Source of the DNA: Bryum argenteum | Lineage: Eukaryota; Streptophyta; Bryopsida; Bryales; Bryaceae | NCBI GenBank assembly: GCA_037043015.1 | Contig: CM073322.1 | Coordinates: forward strand, 8,939,601 to 9,003,600 | DNA length: 64,000 bases | Reading direction: 5' to 3' | Part shown: positions 1 to 11,463 of the stretch, piece after piece | Layout: every line of letters starts with the position of its first letter | Numbering within the stretch: position 1 is the first letter of the stretch | The notes under the pieces: generated by a model | What the model saw: only the letters and a program-made list of their open reading frames with translations | What the model was told of the DNA's origin: nothing | Database searches by the model: none | Position numbers and translations under genes: made by a program

Positions 1-822
1 AGAAGCATCACACTTGTGATTTGAATAAATGGCCTCCAAATGCAAAACATGCCTTATGTTTCAAAAATTTATAACATACACTAAGATGTGTGCTATAAAT
101 TCATACCACCTTAGATGGATCTCCAACATTTACCACCGGATCAAGACTTGCTGTGAATTGCAATCTAGTACTCTAGTCAAAGACAAACTTTGGATGAAGA
201 AGTTACGGCCCTTCAGATTTCAACTTGTCATCCATAGTGTCAATTTCAGCATTTTACAAACAGGTTGATTTGCAACCCAACCCAACAAATTCTGTCAAAT
301 ACAAACATTGGATGAAGAAATTATTAAAAAGACTAATATCGATTCAAATGATGGAATTGCCATGGTAAAACATGCCCCAATTTTAAAGCCCTACATAAGA
401 GTTGCTTCACATAAATACATGCCATAAATTCACACTTTAATGGATGGATATACAAATCTTATACAAACTTAGACAGGATTCGTGAACTTGATTTGTGGAA
501 TCCAAGCCAAGAAGTTTCATCAAATATGGACTTCAGATGAAGAAGATTTGGCTTGTCAAAGTTTCACCTTATATGCGCAAAATGTCGAATTTCTACACTT
601 TGCGTAATGTAGGGTGCAGCTCGTTTCCCTTCTGATTGCATCACGGAATTTCATGAAGAGTCGGTAAACAGAAGCATAACAAAAATCTGGAGAAGAAAGC
701 AGAATTTCAGTGAAAGAGGTTTCAGTCGCCTTCCACACAAGCATTTCAAATCGCTCACCTCGAACATGATCCGCCTGCAAAATTATACATCTAGTACCTT
801 CTGCAATGAAGTTATCGTTCAT
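1..822. repeat. Decayed group S transposon ends; no gene
   Basis: Two successive blocks (about 1-300 and 300-560) resemble the end of the 1-kb group S TTAA elements, with phrases such as 'aaaacatgcc', 'gatgaagaaattat' and 'cataaattcat' in the same order as at 9720-9940 and 49030-49260. No clean TTAA terminus is left. The short open frames here have no recognisable domain. The remainder to 822 shows nothing identifiable. Confidence 0.4.
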
Positions 823-2180
823 TTGCGTTGATAGAAATCGAAAACATTTTATACATATACAAAACTGGCAAAAACCTAGTTTTATTTTTTATTTTTAACT
901 GAACGATGTATTCAACATTTGAAGAATACATCAGGAATCAGGGCAAATTCTTACTAACTTAAATTTCTATGTTTTAGATTCGGTGTAATTGTTAGAATTT
1001 CTCCGAGCCCATTTTGGGTCGATTGGACAGACCCAGAGAACTCTTGAGAACATTCATAGAAATTCAGAGTTTTAGCAATTTAGAGTCGATTATTGTAGCG
1101 TTGGTACAGAACGTTAATATGTATACATCATTCTGACATTCCGTACAAACTTGCCATGTGGGCACGGTGCTCAGACTGCAGAAAAGAAATACTTTAAAAA
1201 TCTATCAGTCAGCCAAGATGAGTGGGACAGAGAGCTTAGGATTCACTGTTACTCGTAAAGGTAGTATCAAACAAAATTGTCAATGCTGTGATGCTAGGCT
1301 TATCATGCTTAATTATTCTGAATTACAGATAGGACAAGACATGATTAAATAATTCAGCTCAAAACTTCAGAAGGATATCATGTGCTGACTTGATCATGTG
1401 CGGTGGAAATGATCTCTGACTCAAGTCTGAGGGTTCACAGTACCTCATGTGCGACAAGTAAACCGTCTCTTGCATCAAGAAGGGCAGCTTGAAGTCATTT
1501 AAGATTCTCCCACATTAGGTTCTGCATACAGTAATCAAGAGTGTGTGCAGATATCTGAGCACGCAATTCACTTTTTTTGTTTCTGAAACAATGGGTTTGT
1601 CTATGAACTGAGGAATATAAGATGAACGAGAAACATGCATTTCCTGCAAGCAATATGGGTTTAACTTATTATACAAAGGATCTGTTGTAGTTCCTTCATC
1701 ACCTTATTGTACTGTGCTGCTGTGACGGCGGATCGTGTAGCACGTCCACCCGAGCACGTACAAGATTGGATTCCTGCACACACAAGCCATGTGACAGCAA
1801 TAAACCTCATTGTGGACACACAAATATCGAGTGAAACTTCTGGCAAAACTTTCATAATTTACAACGATGCTTCTGCATCGGATTATTCCAGTAACAGAAA
1901 TGCTTTCCTCACATCTACTTCAACCAGATCATCAGATGAAGACACACCATCTTCCTGCATTCTAACACCTAGCTGGCTCTTATTTTGTTTCTCGATACCC
2001 TTGCTACATTGTAAGCAAGCACCAACACCTAAAGAATAGATTACAACGAAGGGCTTGCAGAATGACTGATGCTTTGCTATATCAACACAAATACAAATGG
2101 TGCACCGGAACTAACTGCGAGCAAAACACAGCCCCAGCCAAAATGTAGAAGCCGAATTTATGACCTACTCTATGTTAAAA
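823..2180. other. No gene seen; 3' flank of the kinase-regulator gene
   Basis: Only short antisense or random open frames are present. The last few hundred bases lie just downstream of the minus-strand gene ending at 2181 and probably hold its 3' UTR and polyadenylation region, but I see no decisive signal. Confidence 0.4.
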
Positions 2181-3986
2181 TCAGTGCCGATGGATGTTGC
2201 CAACCGGATTGCCAGCAGGTGAGAGAACTCCTGAGTGCGACTGCTTGCAATGGGCGATGGCGCCTTGCACTGCACTGTGAAGCTCACTCATGCTGCTGAC
2301 GCTGCTGCTGCTCATTCGAGGGCTGATGGTGTTCGGGACTTTGGGACTGCCTTTCACCTTAGGGCTCAGGCTCATCAACCGCGGGCTTGAGCTTTTCACA
2401 GGACGAGGGCTGCTGGACACCACGCTTCCACTTTGCGAGAAAAAGGAATTGCTCTTCTTGGCGCTGCTTGGCCCAGCAGGCGGTATGTGCGCCCTTGTGG
2501 TCGGGATGTTCATACTATTCGAGGGTTGGAAAACGGAGCCAGAATTTGTACGGGGACGGAGAGGCGGAGTCTTCAAAATAGCAGGCATTGATTTCGGCCG
2601 CATGTGGACATACTCCTCACGCGAAATTGGAGTCTCTTGTTGGGGAAGTGAACCACCTCGCGTTATAGCTCCATCTGCTTTCGGGCTCGACTTGCCATAC
2701 GGTGGTGTCAACATTTTCATGTACTTCAACCACCGTTCGCGGATTTTGAGTATCCCGCTTTGATCCCGCTCCCTATCGGTTGAAACGACGGAGTGGACGT
2801 CGGAAGAGTCGGACGAAAAACCTGGCTTCAGCTTCAGTCCGTGCGGAGATCTTGCGTCTGAGACCAATTTCGACCCCTGCGGCTGCTGAACTGGAAGGGC
2901 GAGAAATGATCTGCGCTTATTGACAAGGTTCTTGTCGTCGCAAGTGGCAGGGTTGGATATCCGCGACATCGCCCGTGGTTTAGACACCTCTCCTCCTGTA
3001 TTTAACGACATTTCGGCGAGCTTCGAGGTGCATCGAGCCGATGTGCGCTGATCATGTTCAGTTCGTGCTTCCGTGCGAGGTGACTTCGGTGGTTTCTTGG
3101 CGCCGACTCTTCCCATCCACTTCAGAGGCGATCGCAGCCAAGAAACGTTGGACGCGGACTTGTCACACTCGGCATTCGTGGCGCTCATCATCGACCTTCG
3201 ATCAGTGGGACATGGCGTGGCTTGGCTGGTTACATTGGATTTCAATGTCGGGGTGGTAGCGCTGCTGTTGCGATGCTCATAAGCTTCGAATGCGCGGTCA
3301 AACGTTGTATCAGTGCTCACCGAGCTTGCGTCATTGGAACTCCCGTTCGAGTCGCGGCTGGTACTATCCCCTATGTCCCTATCAGTAGGTTCACATGTGG
3401 AGGTCTGGGAGCGGAAGCTTGAACTGCGAGAATCCATGGAAGTCTCCACCGGTGGAACATCGGTGGATTTTACACAAAACTTGGAATACTTGGGCTGGTA
3501 CATGCGGGTAAGACTACCAGGCGACAGTTGGCTAAAAGGCTCCGGTACAGTCCGTTGTGAGACAACAAAACTGGGAGCTCTCTTGCTGGACTCCTCGAGT
3601 TCTACCTGCCTCCTGTAGAGCTGCTGCTGTCTGAAGTCTCCTCGTTGCGAGATATAGCTGTGATCCAAAGGCATCTGTGAGAAGCCTTGAAACACGTCAT
3701 CGTCAGGATGCGACAAGCTGGCTAACATGGGTGACACTGGGGCAGACTTGAACTGGAACTCAAACTCGGGAGGTTTCTGCAACGCCATCATCACCATGTT
3801 CTCCCAATGCAGTTTCACATCTGTCTCGAACGGCGCCTCCGTCTCGCTGTATGCGCTACGCCCTACTTCAATAGGTGGCGGGCGTATGTAAGGGAATACA
3901 CTCGCACTTGTCTCCCGGTTCTCGAATACTTCGTCCCTTCTTGATGTGATGAATGTCCTATACTCGTTCATGCTGCAACTATCCAT
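2181..3986 (-). CDS. BKI1/MAKR-like membrane-associated kinase regulator
   Basis: An uninterrupted 601-codon frame. The start is the first in-frame ATG after an in-frame TGA about 75 bp upstream. Near residues 60-105 is a block of the BKI1/MAKR type: acidic/aromatic EFEFQF, then HPDDDVFQGF and a PLDHSYIS motif, comparable to the ADELF..G..LPLH box of that family. The middle is Ser/Thr/Pro-rich and basic (KPPKSPRTEARTEH), with a Lys/Arg- and aromatic-rich patch RERWLKYMKMLTPPY that would suit membrane attachment. The C-terminal MSELHSAVQGAIAHCKQS matches the conserved BKI1/MAKR tail, which in Arabidopsis BKI1 binds the BRI1 kinase domain. Family members sit at the plasma membrane and restrain or tune receptor-like kinases. 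At 601 aa it is longer than typical angiosperm members (about 300-400 aa), mostly through the disordered centre. There is no transmembrane segment. Long open frames on the opposite strand are shadows of its codon bias. Confidence 0.8.
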   Translation of the reverse strand: MDSCSMNEYRTFITSRRDEVFENRETSASVFPYIRPPPIEVGRSAYSETEAPFETDVKLHWENMVMMALQKPPEFEFQFKSAPVSPMLASLSHPDDDVFQGFSQMPLDHSYISQRGDFRQQQLYRRQVELEESSKRAPSFVVSQRTVPEPFSQLSPGSLTRMYQPKYSKFCVKSTDVPPVETSMDSRSSSFRSQTSTCEPTDRDIGDSTSRDSNGSSNDASSVSTDTTFDRAFEAYEHRNSSATTPTLKSNVTSQATPCPTDRRSMMSATNAECDKSASNVSWLRSPLKWMGRVGAKKPPKSPRTEARTEHDQRTSARCTSKLAEMSLNTGGEVSKPRAMSRISNPATCDDKNLVNKRRSFLALPVQQPQGSKLVSDARSPHGLKLKPGFSSDSSDVHSVVSTDRERDQSGILKIRERWLKYMKMLTPPYGKSSPKADGAITRGGSLPQQETPISREEYVHMRPKSMPAILKTPPLRPRTNSGSVFQPSNSMNIPTTRAHIPPAGPSSAKKSNSFFSQSGSVVSSSPRPVKSSSPRLMSLSPKVKGSPKVPNTISPRMSSSSVSSMSELHSAVQGAIAHCKQSHSGVLSPAGNPVGNIHRH

Positions 3987-4036
3987 AGCGACTGTGATCC
4001 GTCTGAAAGGCCTCGGCAGCTCTCGAATACGTGAAA

Positions 4037-4044
4037 TGACGTCA
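4037..4044. promoter_or_regulatory. Palindromic TGACGTCA, bZIP-type site
   Basis: A perfect TGACGTCA palindrome lies about 50 bp upstream of the start codon at 3986, in the 5' leader or proximal promoter. Such sites are classic targets of TGA/CREB-type bZIP factors. Whether it is used is inference; one 8-mer can occur by chance. Confidence 0.3.
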
Positions 4045-5790
4045 GAGAGTATATCTAATCACGGGATGCTTGCCAAAATGCTAAACTCCATGAGAAGAAT
4101 TGAGGGCGGAGCCCACGGTATAACCACATTTGCGCCTCTTGCTAGATTGACGTGAATCTCGGTCATTGCACCTTCCCTTCAGCGCATTTGAGCGAAGGAG
4201 AAGATCAGTCAGAGAGCTCGGCACTCCCGGAGTCTCCTGCAAGCGAAAGAACCCTTCAGTACACATCAACAATGTCCAACAACATAAAACCTGTGAAGGA
4301 TTGCTACAATATTGAGGATTGTAAAGAAACAGGTAAAAAGCACCATCCGCTACGCTTGGCGAGAGCAGTAGGCAACAGCAAATCTCGTGACACCTACTAT
4401 TCAATAAAAGAAGAAGCTAGACTAGGAAGACTAATCACGCAGCAGAAACACTGTACAGCGCAATATTTCTTTGCGATACGGCTGATGGCAACGTAAAAGC
4501 ATCACGAAATGAGAAGTTTGACACAATGAGCAACAAAAGTCAGCTCTGCTGCAGGGACCGCATGAACTTCAAAATTTACAGATAAGATCTAGAAGGTAGT
4601 CGGAGCAAGTACACAGGAAATTTTTCAAAGATCAACATCGAGAAAGGCACCTTTCTCGTACTAAACAAAGAACCTCATTCAGAATAAATTAAAATGTTTT
4701 CAAACTTAAAATCCACTCCAAGAGCAGCTACCAAGCCGAATCTAGTCCCCGTCGCAGAAACAAATGCTGGCGTATCCCGAGGTCCTACTAACCTACCATT
4801 TTGTCATCACAGACTTCCCTGACACAAAAGGGTACAGAACTCTTATTGAACAGCAGGAACATCACATGTCACGACTGCACCTCCAAGTAATAAATAAAAC
4901 CACGAGAGGCGCGTACATCACTTCCTTGACGTGAAGCTTCCAGAAGCGTGAGACATTGCAAAGAAAGCAACAATCCAACGAGTCTGTCAAGCATGCGGCC
5001 TGCTAAGGCGTCCTACCTTGTAAACGAAAAAAGGACATCCGTCCTAACTTGCAACGCTCTCACATTGATAACACGCAAATGCTGCTCTAAAGTACTGAGC
5101 TAAAAATCCGTGGTACATTTTCCCCTTCAAAGCTCCGAAAAATGTAATTGCGAAAGTAAAAACTGTCACTACTCTCCTTCACTTGAGCCGTCCGTGTGAA
5201 TGCTGCACTACTTCTTGAATCCTAACCAAAACTTCTGCACTCACTCAACTCAACTAAATCCTGTGACTAACCTCCAAGAACTTAAGAAGATCCACCAGTC
5301 GCTGTACAAAGCTACCACCTCAACTCCGACAAAAGGAAGGTCAAATAAAGAAAACGCACACAGTCACAATAGACGCAATTAGTACAGACAGAGCCTTCAC
5401 ATCAACCATCTCTGCAATGGTGACAAATCCGTGGTACATATATATTCCACCTTAAGACTCGTGAGATCAATAAACCCGTCGCAACCAGACTTGATTCTCC
5501 TCACACTCTAGACGTGCGTGATAATGCTACACTACATCCAAAATCTTAACGACTCCTACTGCATTCGCCGATTACTTACTTAATCTTGCGCACAACTTTC
5601 AAGAACTTCAAACCTCCAGTCGATTCTGTAGCCCGCTCTCGGAAAGCTTTTTCTCTCTCTTTCAACAACTACGAGAGCGATCGATCAATAGACGGAATTT
5701 GACTGATCAAGACGCTTCGAAAATGGACAATCTCTGGCTGATTTTTTTGTTTGAGGTGGCATTCTGACGATAAGCGAACTGCTCATGAAT
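4045..5790. other. Upstream region of the kinase-regulator gene; no gene
   Basis: Mixed-composition DNA without transposon termini or convincing coding capacity. It probably contains the promoter and possibly a leader intron of the minus-strand gene at 2181-3986. A CT-rich stretch near 5648-5665 (ctttttctctctctttcaac) could be a leader pyrimidine tract. Nothing else is recognisable. Confidence 0.35.
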
Positions 5791-6120
5791 GAATGGAGCA
5801 CGACTATTCACCTGCAGGTGTTGCAGCGGCAGCAGTCGAAGGGGAGTGTGGCCACGATGCAGAAGATGATGAGCAATGGCATGGAGAAAGTAAAGAGAGG
5901 GAAAAGCCAAGCAAGCCGGTAACGAAAGAGCCTGCTTGTGGCTTTGTTGTAGTCGCCGCAAGACGCGCCGCACCGCGCCGTGCCGCCGTCGCCCCAAATA
6001 GGAGTGCCGCCCGCGCACCCGCGGAACGCGTCAACCAACCGGTGACTTGGCTTTGGGAACGGCGTTTGCGGGAGAGAACCAACATTCCTTGCTGTTCCAT
6101 CTCGAGCCTATAAATGAATC
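5791..6120. promoter_or_regulatory. GC-rich island, candidate promoter
   Basis: About 5940-6060 is strikingly GC- and CpG-rich (runs of cgccgc/gcgccg), flanked by AT-rich DNA. At its edge is ctataaatg (near 6108), a TATA-like motif on the plus strand that also reads atttatag on the minus strand. Overlapping open frames of about 100 codons on both strands reflect composition only. It may be the distal promoter/5' leader of the minus-strand kinase-regulator gene; this is inference from position and composition. Confidence 0.3.
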
Positions 6121-6220
6121 TTTTTCCAAGGCACATTTTACTTGGAGCTCCATTTTACCCCATTTTATTCCTTGCTTTTAGGCCTCAAAAAGAGGCAGCT
6201 TTTCGTTTTCTCCAATTTGG

Positions 6221-6222
<2 letters not shown>

Positions 6223-6258
<36 letters not shown>
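6223..6258. repeat. Poly(A) tract
   Basis: An uninterrupted run of about 36 A, with no target duplication visible that would make it the tail of a retroposon. The surrounding 6121-6605 is AT-rich, with short repeats of 'ctctaatctt/ctcgatcttt', and has no gene. Confidence 0.9.
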
Positions 6259-6259
<1 letters not shown>

Positions 6260-6605
6260 ACTTTCTTTGGAAAAATGAATCTCCTAATCTCGATCTTTAA
6301 TCTCGATCCCTCATCTCTAATTTTATTTTTATTTTTATTTTTTAGACAAGTTGAAATATTCAATTGCTAATGAAAAAAAAAAGAACTTCATCTCTAATCT
6401 TGAACTTTTTAAACTCCATTTTATTTAAAGCCATTTATTATTTTATTAGAGGTTTATAATTTCTCATCATAAGAGCATTCATCTAAGCAAGCAGTATATA
6501 TTTAATGCCCCATTTTGGCCTATTGCGAATCACCATATACCCTAAGGCACCCTTTGTAAATTAGCCCTTTCTCTAAAACCAATGCTTGGGGCTTGCAAAC
6601 ACATT

Positions 6606-6871
6606 TTAAACCCTAAAGATCCTTCATGCAAAATTGTCTGAATTATCAAAAGTGACCTTCTACTTCAAGCCTCAAAAAACAATTTATCTAGGTATAATTT
6701 AGAAAATCCAACTCCGGGATCTTGAAGGTAACTTGAGACTATACTCACGATGAAATTTGAACCATTCTTTCTTCTTCACTTGTGAGATCTTAATGCTTAA
6801 AATTGGTTAATTAATTTCTTATAGGAAACCCCAAAAAGCCATTTCCACTTCCTTGGATCTTTAGGAGTTAA
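6606..6871. mobile_element. Group Q TTAA MITE (266 bp)
   Basis: Begins TTAAACCCTAAAGATCC and ends GGATCTTTAGGAGTTAA, giving inverted termini next to TTAA on both sides. It shares its body with copies at 16799-17066 and 21956-22226 (AT-rich, with a 'cttgaaggtaacttgag'-type segment). It encodes nothing and is a non-autonomous element, most likely moved by a piggyBac-type transposase. Confidence 0.75.
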
Positions 6872-6988
6872 AAATCTCTAAAGTGTGGTAAGTGCCTAAA
6901 TAAGAATAGCCCCTATGGCTCCTCAACTCTAAACATTCACTCTACACCACATATCTCAACCATAGGAGGGTAAAAGGCCATCAAATAG

Positions 6989-7204
6989 GGGTAAGCGTTC
7001 GTAGCAGCTACCAAGGAGGATGGAGGAGGGGTAATGAGCCCCCTAATTTTTTGATGTATAGACATTAAATGCCAAGGAGTAGGCTTACAAGGGTAACTTG
7101 GGGTCGTAGACCTCAAATCTGAATTCAAAATTATCAAAAACAGCCTTGGGAGGTCCCCACGGATTCTAGGGTGCCTCCTTGGTAGCTGCTACGAACCATT
7201 GCCC
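6989..7204. mobile_element. 216-bp Mutator-like MITE, copy 1
   Basis: Inverted termini of about 30 bp share the core TTCGTAGCAGCTACCAAGG; the ends read GGGTAAGCG and CATTGCCC. It is flanked by a perfect 9-bp direct repeat ATCAAATAG (6980-6988 and 7205-7213). The second copy at 34984-35199 has the same length and a different 9-bp duplication. Nine-base duplications and long termini fit the Mutator superfamily. Non-coding. Confidence 0.85.
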
Positions 7205-7239
7205 ATCAAATAGGAACCTCCGTTGTTGGTGTGCATTCG

Positions 7240-7640
7240 GTGTGTTTTCCCGTTAAACTGAATGATAGCTCTTCTTGCAACATGGAAGAATTGACCAGAA
7301 ATGCTCATATAGGAAGGTGCTAAATAATGGCTCCATGGGAATCTGTAAGGATGTTATCAGTGCAAGCAATTTTTGTGCAGTGGGGAAAATTAGCAGAAAG
7401 ATAGAGCAGCTGGAATCAGCATTTTCGGACACTTTTACAATGAGTTATAGATTTTTGAAGTTAAAAATATAGGTGTTTCTAAAATGGTGCCCTGTGGTGA
7501 CACCCTACGATATTTGGATTGAGAACATGGTACTGTTGTTTGGGGAAACTATTATGTACCTCTGAGGGAAGATTACTATAGCCCCATTTTAGGACCTGCT
7601 CCATTTTAATCCACTCTACTGTATATAACATTTGTTGAAA
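7240..7640. repeat. Unclassified dispersed repeat X, copy 1
   Basis: Shares ordered blocks with 32160-32440 and 54500-54670: 'gcaagcaatttttgtgca', 'agaaagatagagca', 'ataggtgtttct', 'tattatgtacct'. Termini and duplications could not be defined. No coding function is evident. Confidence 0.5.
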
Positions 7641-7848
7641 CGGTCTGCACAAATAGATCCATATTTCATAATAATTACTAATTCCTGATATACTTTCAAC
7701 TATTACAGTATGGAGATAGGGAATCATTTTCTGCTGTATTTGAACGAGTCGTTCTTTTCTTCTTTAGGTTTTATTAAAAAAAATTGCAGGTATATTCAGA
7801 ACTTGGATTAAAATTCGGTTGTTGAATTGAATTTTGGTATACAACAAT

Positions 7849-8015
7849 TTAGGTCCTTTTACACTACGAATCAAGAGCTATGACCAAGAAAATTAAAATC
7901 GTTTTCATGGTCATGGCTCTTGGTCAAGAGCTGGGACTATGATAAATCAAAAATGGATTTTTGAGTGGCTTGGTCACTCTTGTAGTGTAAAGTGGATTTG
8001 GACCGGGACAAGTTT
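7849..8015. repeat. Foldback element
   Basis: The left arm 'ggtccttttacactacgaat..caagag..gaccaag' is an imperfect inverted copy of the right arm 'cttggtcactcttgtagtg' to 'ggacc'. The centre contains a second small palindrome around 'catggtcatggctcttggtc'. It is probably a small foldback MITE; no target duplication was resolved. Confidence 0.4.
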
Positions 8016-8289
8016 AAGTGTCGCTTTCCTAATATAAATCCTCATTATTCTTTCTCTTACCCCACCCTTTTTCCTTCTTTCTTTTTATATAGTTGAGCAG
8101 TGGTCGATCAATGATTTTTTAGCCTCGTGGTCTCCTTGATTGTAGTTGAGCCAAGGCATTTGCTTCGACTCAACTATAATCCAGTAGACCATGAAAACAT
8201 TATCCATTATGGAAAATTGAGCATACTTCGAGGACCTCAAAGTTAGTGGTCATTCTCCTTTTCCAAGGTAGTGTAAAGCCAAATGGGAC

Positions 8290-8470
8290 CAAGAGCATTT
8301 TACTCTCCAATCACAAGTTTTAGAAGGCCGTGGTCAATCTTCATAGTGTTCATTCCCATAGGGGCTAGTAGTTCAACCATAGTATGATGACCTCAGGGCA
8401 TACATCAAAGAATAGGTCGAACGAACACTCTCTCCAGGCCCCTATAAATAGGTTGGAGATTTATTTTTTT
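8290..8470 (+). mobile_element. SINE 3'-region fragment
   Basis: 'gaggggctagtagt', 'gatgacctcagggcatacatc' and 'ataggtcgaacgaacactct', ending near 'aataggttggag', match the 3' half of the SINE at 58484-58972 and the fragment at 17673-17800. The tRNA-like head is missing, so this is a 5'-truncated or decayed copy. 8471-8980 shows nothing further. Confidence 0.5.
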
Positions 8471-8980
8471 TTAATTTTTTATGATGAACTTATTGATCTA
8501 TCGATTAAACCCATGTGTGTTGGAAATGAGTAGAGTGAGGTGCAATCATGAAAGGACAGGAATATGGAACTACGGATTCTCTTAATGAATTGGTTGATCA
8601 AATATCTTAGAGAATGTTTACAACTACCTAAAAGCCCCTCATCAATGTTACGTGCCCCACCAGTTCATTCACTTCACCCCCATGCTTTGTTTAATCTTTT
8701 ATTCTTTTATTCGTTTTTACCAATTAATGTAACTTCCAATTTTATTATGCTCTAAATTGTTCTTTAATGTCAACTCCCCCTAAAACGCTGCAGAAAATTT
8801 ATATTGAATATGCATGCACTCAGATTCTCTCCATGTTGAGACCAATTAAAAGTCCATGTATATTCCAATCAAAAGTCTAAGTATATTCCAATTAAAAGTC
8901 CAAGTATGTTCTCTCTTGAACACAATGAGAATGAACATTTGTGTTAGTGGATTTTGACTTTATGTTACGGTGTATTCTCT

Positions 8981-9942
8981 TTAACCCCTTTTCGTCCTCG
9001 GGGTATTTTTAGTCAAAAAGTCATTTTTGAAAAAAAGTGTCATAGATGGAAATAAAGATGAGCTATTCAGTTCTCAACCGTACATATCTGTAATGGACTT
9101 GTTGTAGATCATGTGGACCAAAACTTGACTCTTGGGACTCTATAGATTGCAAGATCACAACGTTCTAGTAAAAAACGGAGGCTACAAAAAACTATGATTT
9201 TCACTTTGGAGTGAAAATACTATGAACATGAAATTTGCAATAAAAAAAATCACCAACTAGGAAGTTGTTCATCTTCATTTCAAGGTCTCTATTGTACCTA
9301 AATAATTCATCAAAAAAATAGCTTGGCTCAAACAGTAGCATTGCAATGGTGAAAAATGCCAAACATTATACAAAGGAAAAATAGTCCAAAATTACACCCC
9401 TTGCACTCAAATCCATGCCCTATCTTCAATACGTCTTTGATTAGGTCAAGGTTTCTACTATTATAACTAGACTGTGATTGGAATCCATCTCAAAAATTAA
9501 AGTCAAAATCTAAAAGTAGATGAAGGAGATATAGCTCCTCAAAAATCATCCATCTTTTCACTTATTTCATCCTAGAACATCATTGCAAATCCAGTACCAA
9601 AGTTATTAGGATCAAAAATCTTCCAACTATAGAGTTGTTGGGATGCAATCTAAAAATCATACTTATGTGAAGAAATCATGAAAAACTATTCTTTTTGATC
9701 TCATATAATTGGCTTGCAATTGTAAAACATGCCAAATGTTTGAAAACTCAAAAACAAAAGTTGCCTTCACTAAAATGCATGTCATTTATTCATCGTTTAC
9801 TACATGGGTCTGCATTTATAATCACACAAACTACAATTGATTTGTGACCCATGAGGATTAGTGAAGAAATTATGGCTCTTTGAAAGTTTCTGCCCTTCAT
9901 CCAAAATGTTATTTTTCAACACAAGGGACGTTTAGGTGTTAA
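8981..9942 (-). mobile_element. Group S TTAA element (962 bp)
   Basis: Begins TTAACCCCTTTTCG and ends GGGACGTTTAGGTGTTAA. The internal order of motifs matches the copies at 38115-39097 and 48290-49280, in the same orientation as the latter. The terminal hairpin is decayed and no gene is encoded. It is a relic non-autonomous TTAA transposon. Confidence 0.7.
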
Positions 9943-10071
9943 GATAAGGAATTCCTTAACACATTGGGCTAAAGAAGTGTAACATTTGATTTACGTGTTA
10001 AATCACAATCAAACTATTTGTTTTTCCCCCAATATCTGGAAACATATCAGATGTAAAAATACCAAAATTCA

Positions 10072-10428
10072 GATAGATAGAAACTCCGGTCCCTTTCTAA
10101 GGGGCCGGCGTGAATGAAGTGTCCGTTCGTAATGCTAATATCCCGATGGCCACCGGACAAGGGGAAATTGGAACAATACTACTTCCCCCTCTCGAGGGTG
10201 GACACTATAACTACGCTAGTTTCTAGCCTAGTTACTAATGCCTTGAAGATACTTGACATAGTATCCCCCCAAAGGTCTTTGGGGTACCCATACAACAAGG
10301 TCCAAAGACCCCCCACAATAGTTGGGTGGACTATGGTGGTGAGCACCACGCCGGCATGGGGAGTAGAACCCACGACCTCCTCATTGGGGGCCTAAGCCCT
10401 AACCACCAAGCCAAGGCTTGTGGTGCCT
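10072..10428 (-). mobile_element. tRNA-derived SINE, copy 1
   Basis: Read on the minus strand it begins with a tRNA-like head: A-box-like GGCTTGGTGGTTAGG and B-box-like GGGTTCTACTCCCC about 35 bp further on. A non-tRNA body of about 270 bp follows, with a 3' end of short TATC repeats. The 12-bp duplication TACCAAAATTCA flanks it (10060-10071 and 10429-10440). It is close in sequence to copy 2 at 55324-55692, suggesting fairly recent activity. It needs LINE machinery in trans. Confidence 0.85.
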
Positions 10429-10458
10429 TACCAAAATTCATCTACTATGCGCTTACAT

Positions 10459-10727
10459 TTAACCCCTTTACTTTTCATAAAACTTGAAACGGGCTTTGGA
10501 GGTTCCCCTAGAAGAAAAACTCAACCAACTTTGACCATTATAATCTCAGAAATGAGGAAGAATGAACGATTCAAATTTAGCCTGTGAGAAGAATGTCAAG
10601 TGAACTTTGAGATCTTACGGCTGAATCTTTTAAATAATGCTTAGATTGAGATTGTTTGAGCTTAATCTAAAGGAAGGTCAAGTTTTGTAACTTAGACTAT
10701 TTTGCAACAAGGAAATTTTGGGGTGAA
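10459..10727. mobile_element. Group Q TTAA MITE, decayed
   Basis: Starts TTAACCCCTTTAC and ends TTTTGGGGTGAA (eroded TTAA). The middle contains 'caaccaactttgaccatta' and 'taatgcttagattgag' in the order seen at 16799-17066. Confidence 0.65.
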
Positions 10728-11267
10728 GCTTATGATTCCTTCTTTTTCTTTTCTCTTCTTAAAAATCCATCTTCCGGCAAGATACATTTTTCAATGCTTT
10801 CCTCCTAAAACAACATGGTTGGTTCCATGGGTTTCCACGTCAAGTCTTGCATCAGAAATTTTTAGGGTTGTTTTTCCTTCAAACAACAAACAACCCACAA
10901 AAGCAATGAGTTAACCCCTAAGAATCCAGGAAAGCCGAATTGGCTTTTTGCTGTTTTGGGCACCTTCGTTTAAGGGGTTAAAATGCAATTTTGACTTCGA
11001 ATTTTTTATTGAAGGTGGGGAATTAGGTGAAGTATGTGTGGTAAAAATTGCAACCCTGGATTTCTTTTTTTGTGCCTTGTAGGCCATTTTTTTGTTTTCG
11101 AATCCAAAACGGGCACATCGGGCGGCACTCTAAGCCAATGAGAAGAGGGGGCGCAGAGTGGGCAACGTGGACGGTCATTTGGGAAGATTGGGCTGGGGCA
11201 GGGGGTTTGGAATGGGGTTTAGAAGTCACCCATGATTATTGAGAATCCAGTGACAGTAGTGGGCCAA

Positions 11268-11407
11268 CTACCTTGTAATTAGCAATTCCGTTACTTTCAT
11301 TGCACAATAATCAATCAAACGTTCAAATTTTCTTGAGCTACCTCCAAATTAGCAATTCCGTTACTCTAATTACACCATAATTCATCAAACGTTCAAATTT
11401 TCTTGAG
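11268..11407. repeat. 70-bp direct repeat, two copies
   Basis: Units 11268-11337 and 11338-11407 share 'ttagcaattccgttact' and 'atcaaacgttcaaattttct' at a 70-bp period. They lie between the left transposon end and the first accessory frame, where a promoter or transposase-binding repeats would be expected. Function is inference. Confidence 0.8.
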
Positions 11408-11463
11408 AGTTGCAAATTGAAACTTTGAATTCAGACATCCATACATCTTGCATATTTCTCATC

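Noticed and set aside
2290-3618. Several plus-strand open frames of 60-157 codons
   Set aside because: They are antisense shadows of the 601-codon kinase-regulator gene, with no domain and no conserved motif.
10911-10981. A 71-bp miniature element (TTAACCCCTAAG ... TTTAAGGGGTTAA)
   Set aside because: The homology of 10911-11240 with 19107-19430 runs on beyond 10981, so this is the end of the large element; the inner GGGGTTAA is probably chance or a subterminal copy. I keep some doubt.
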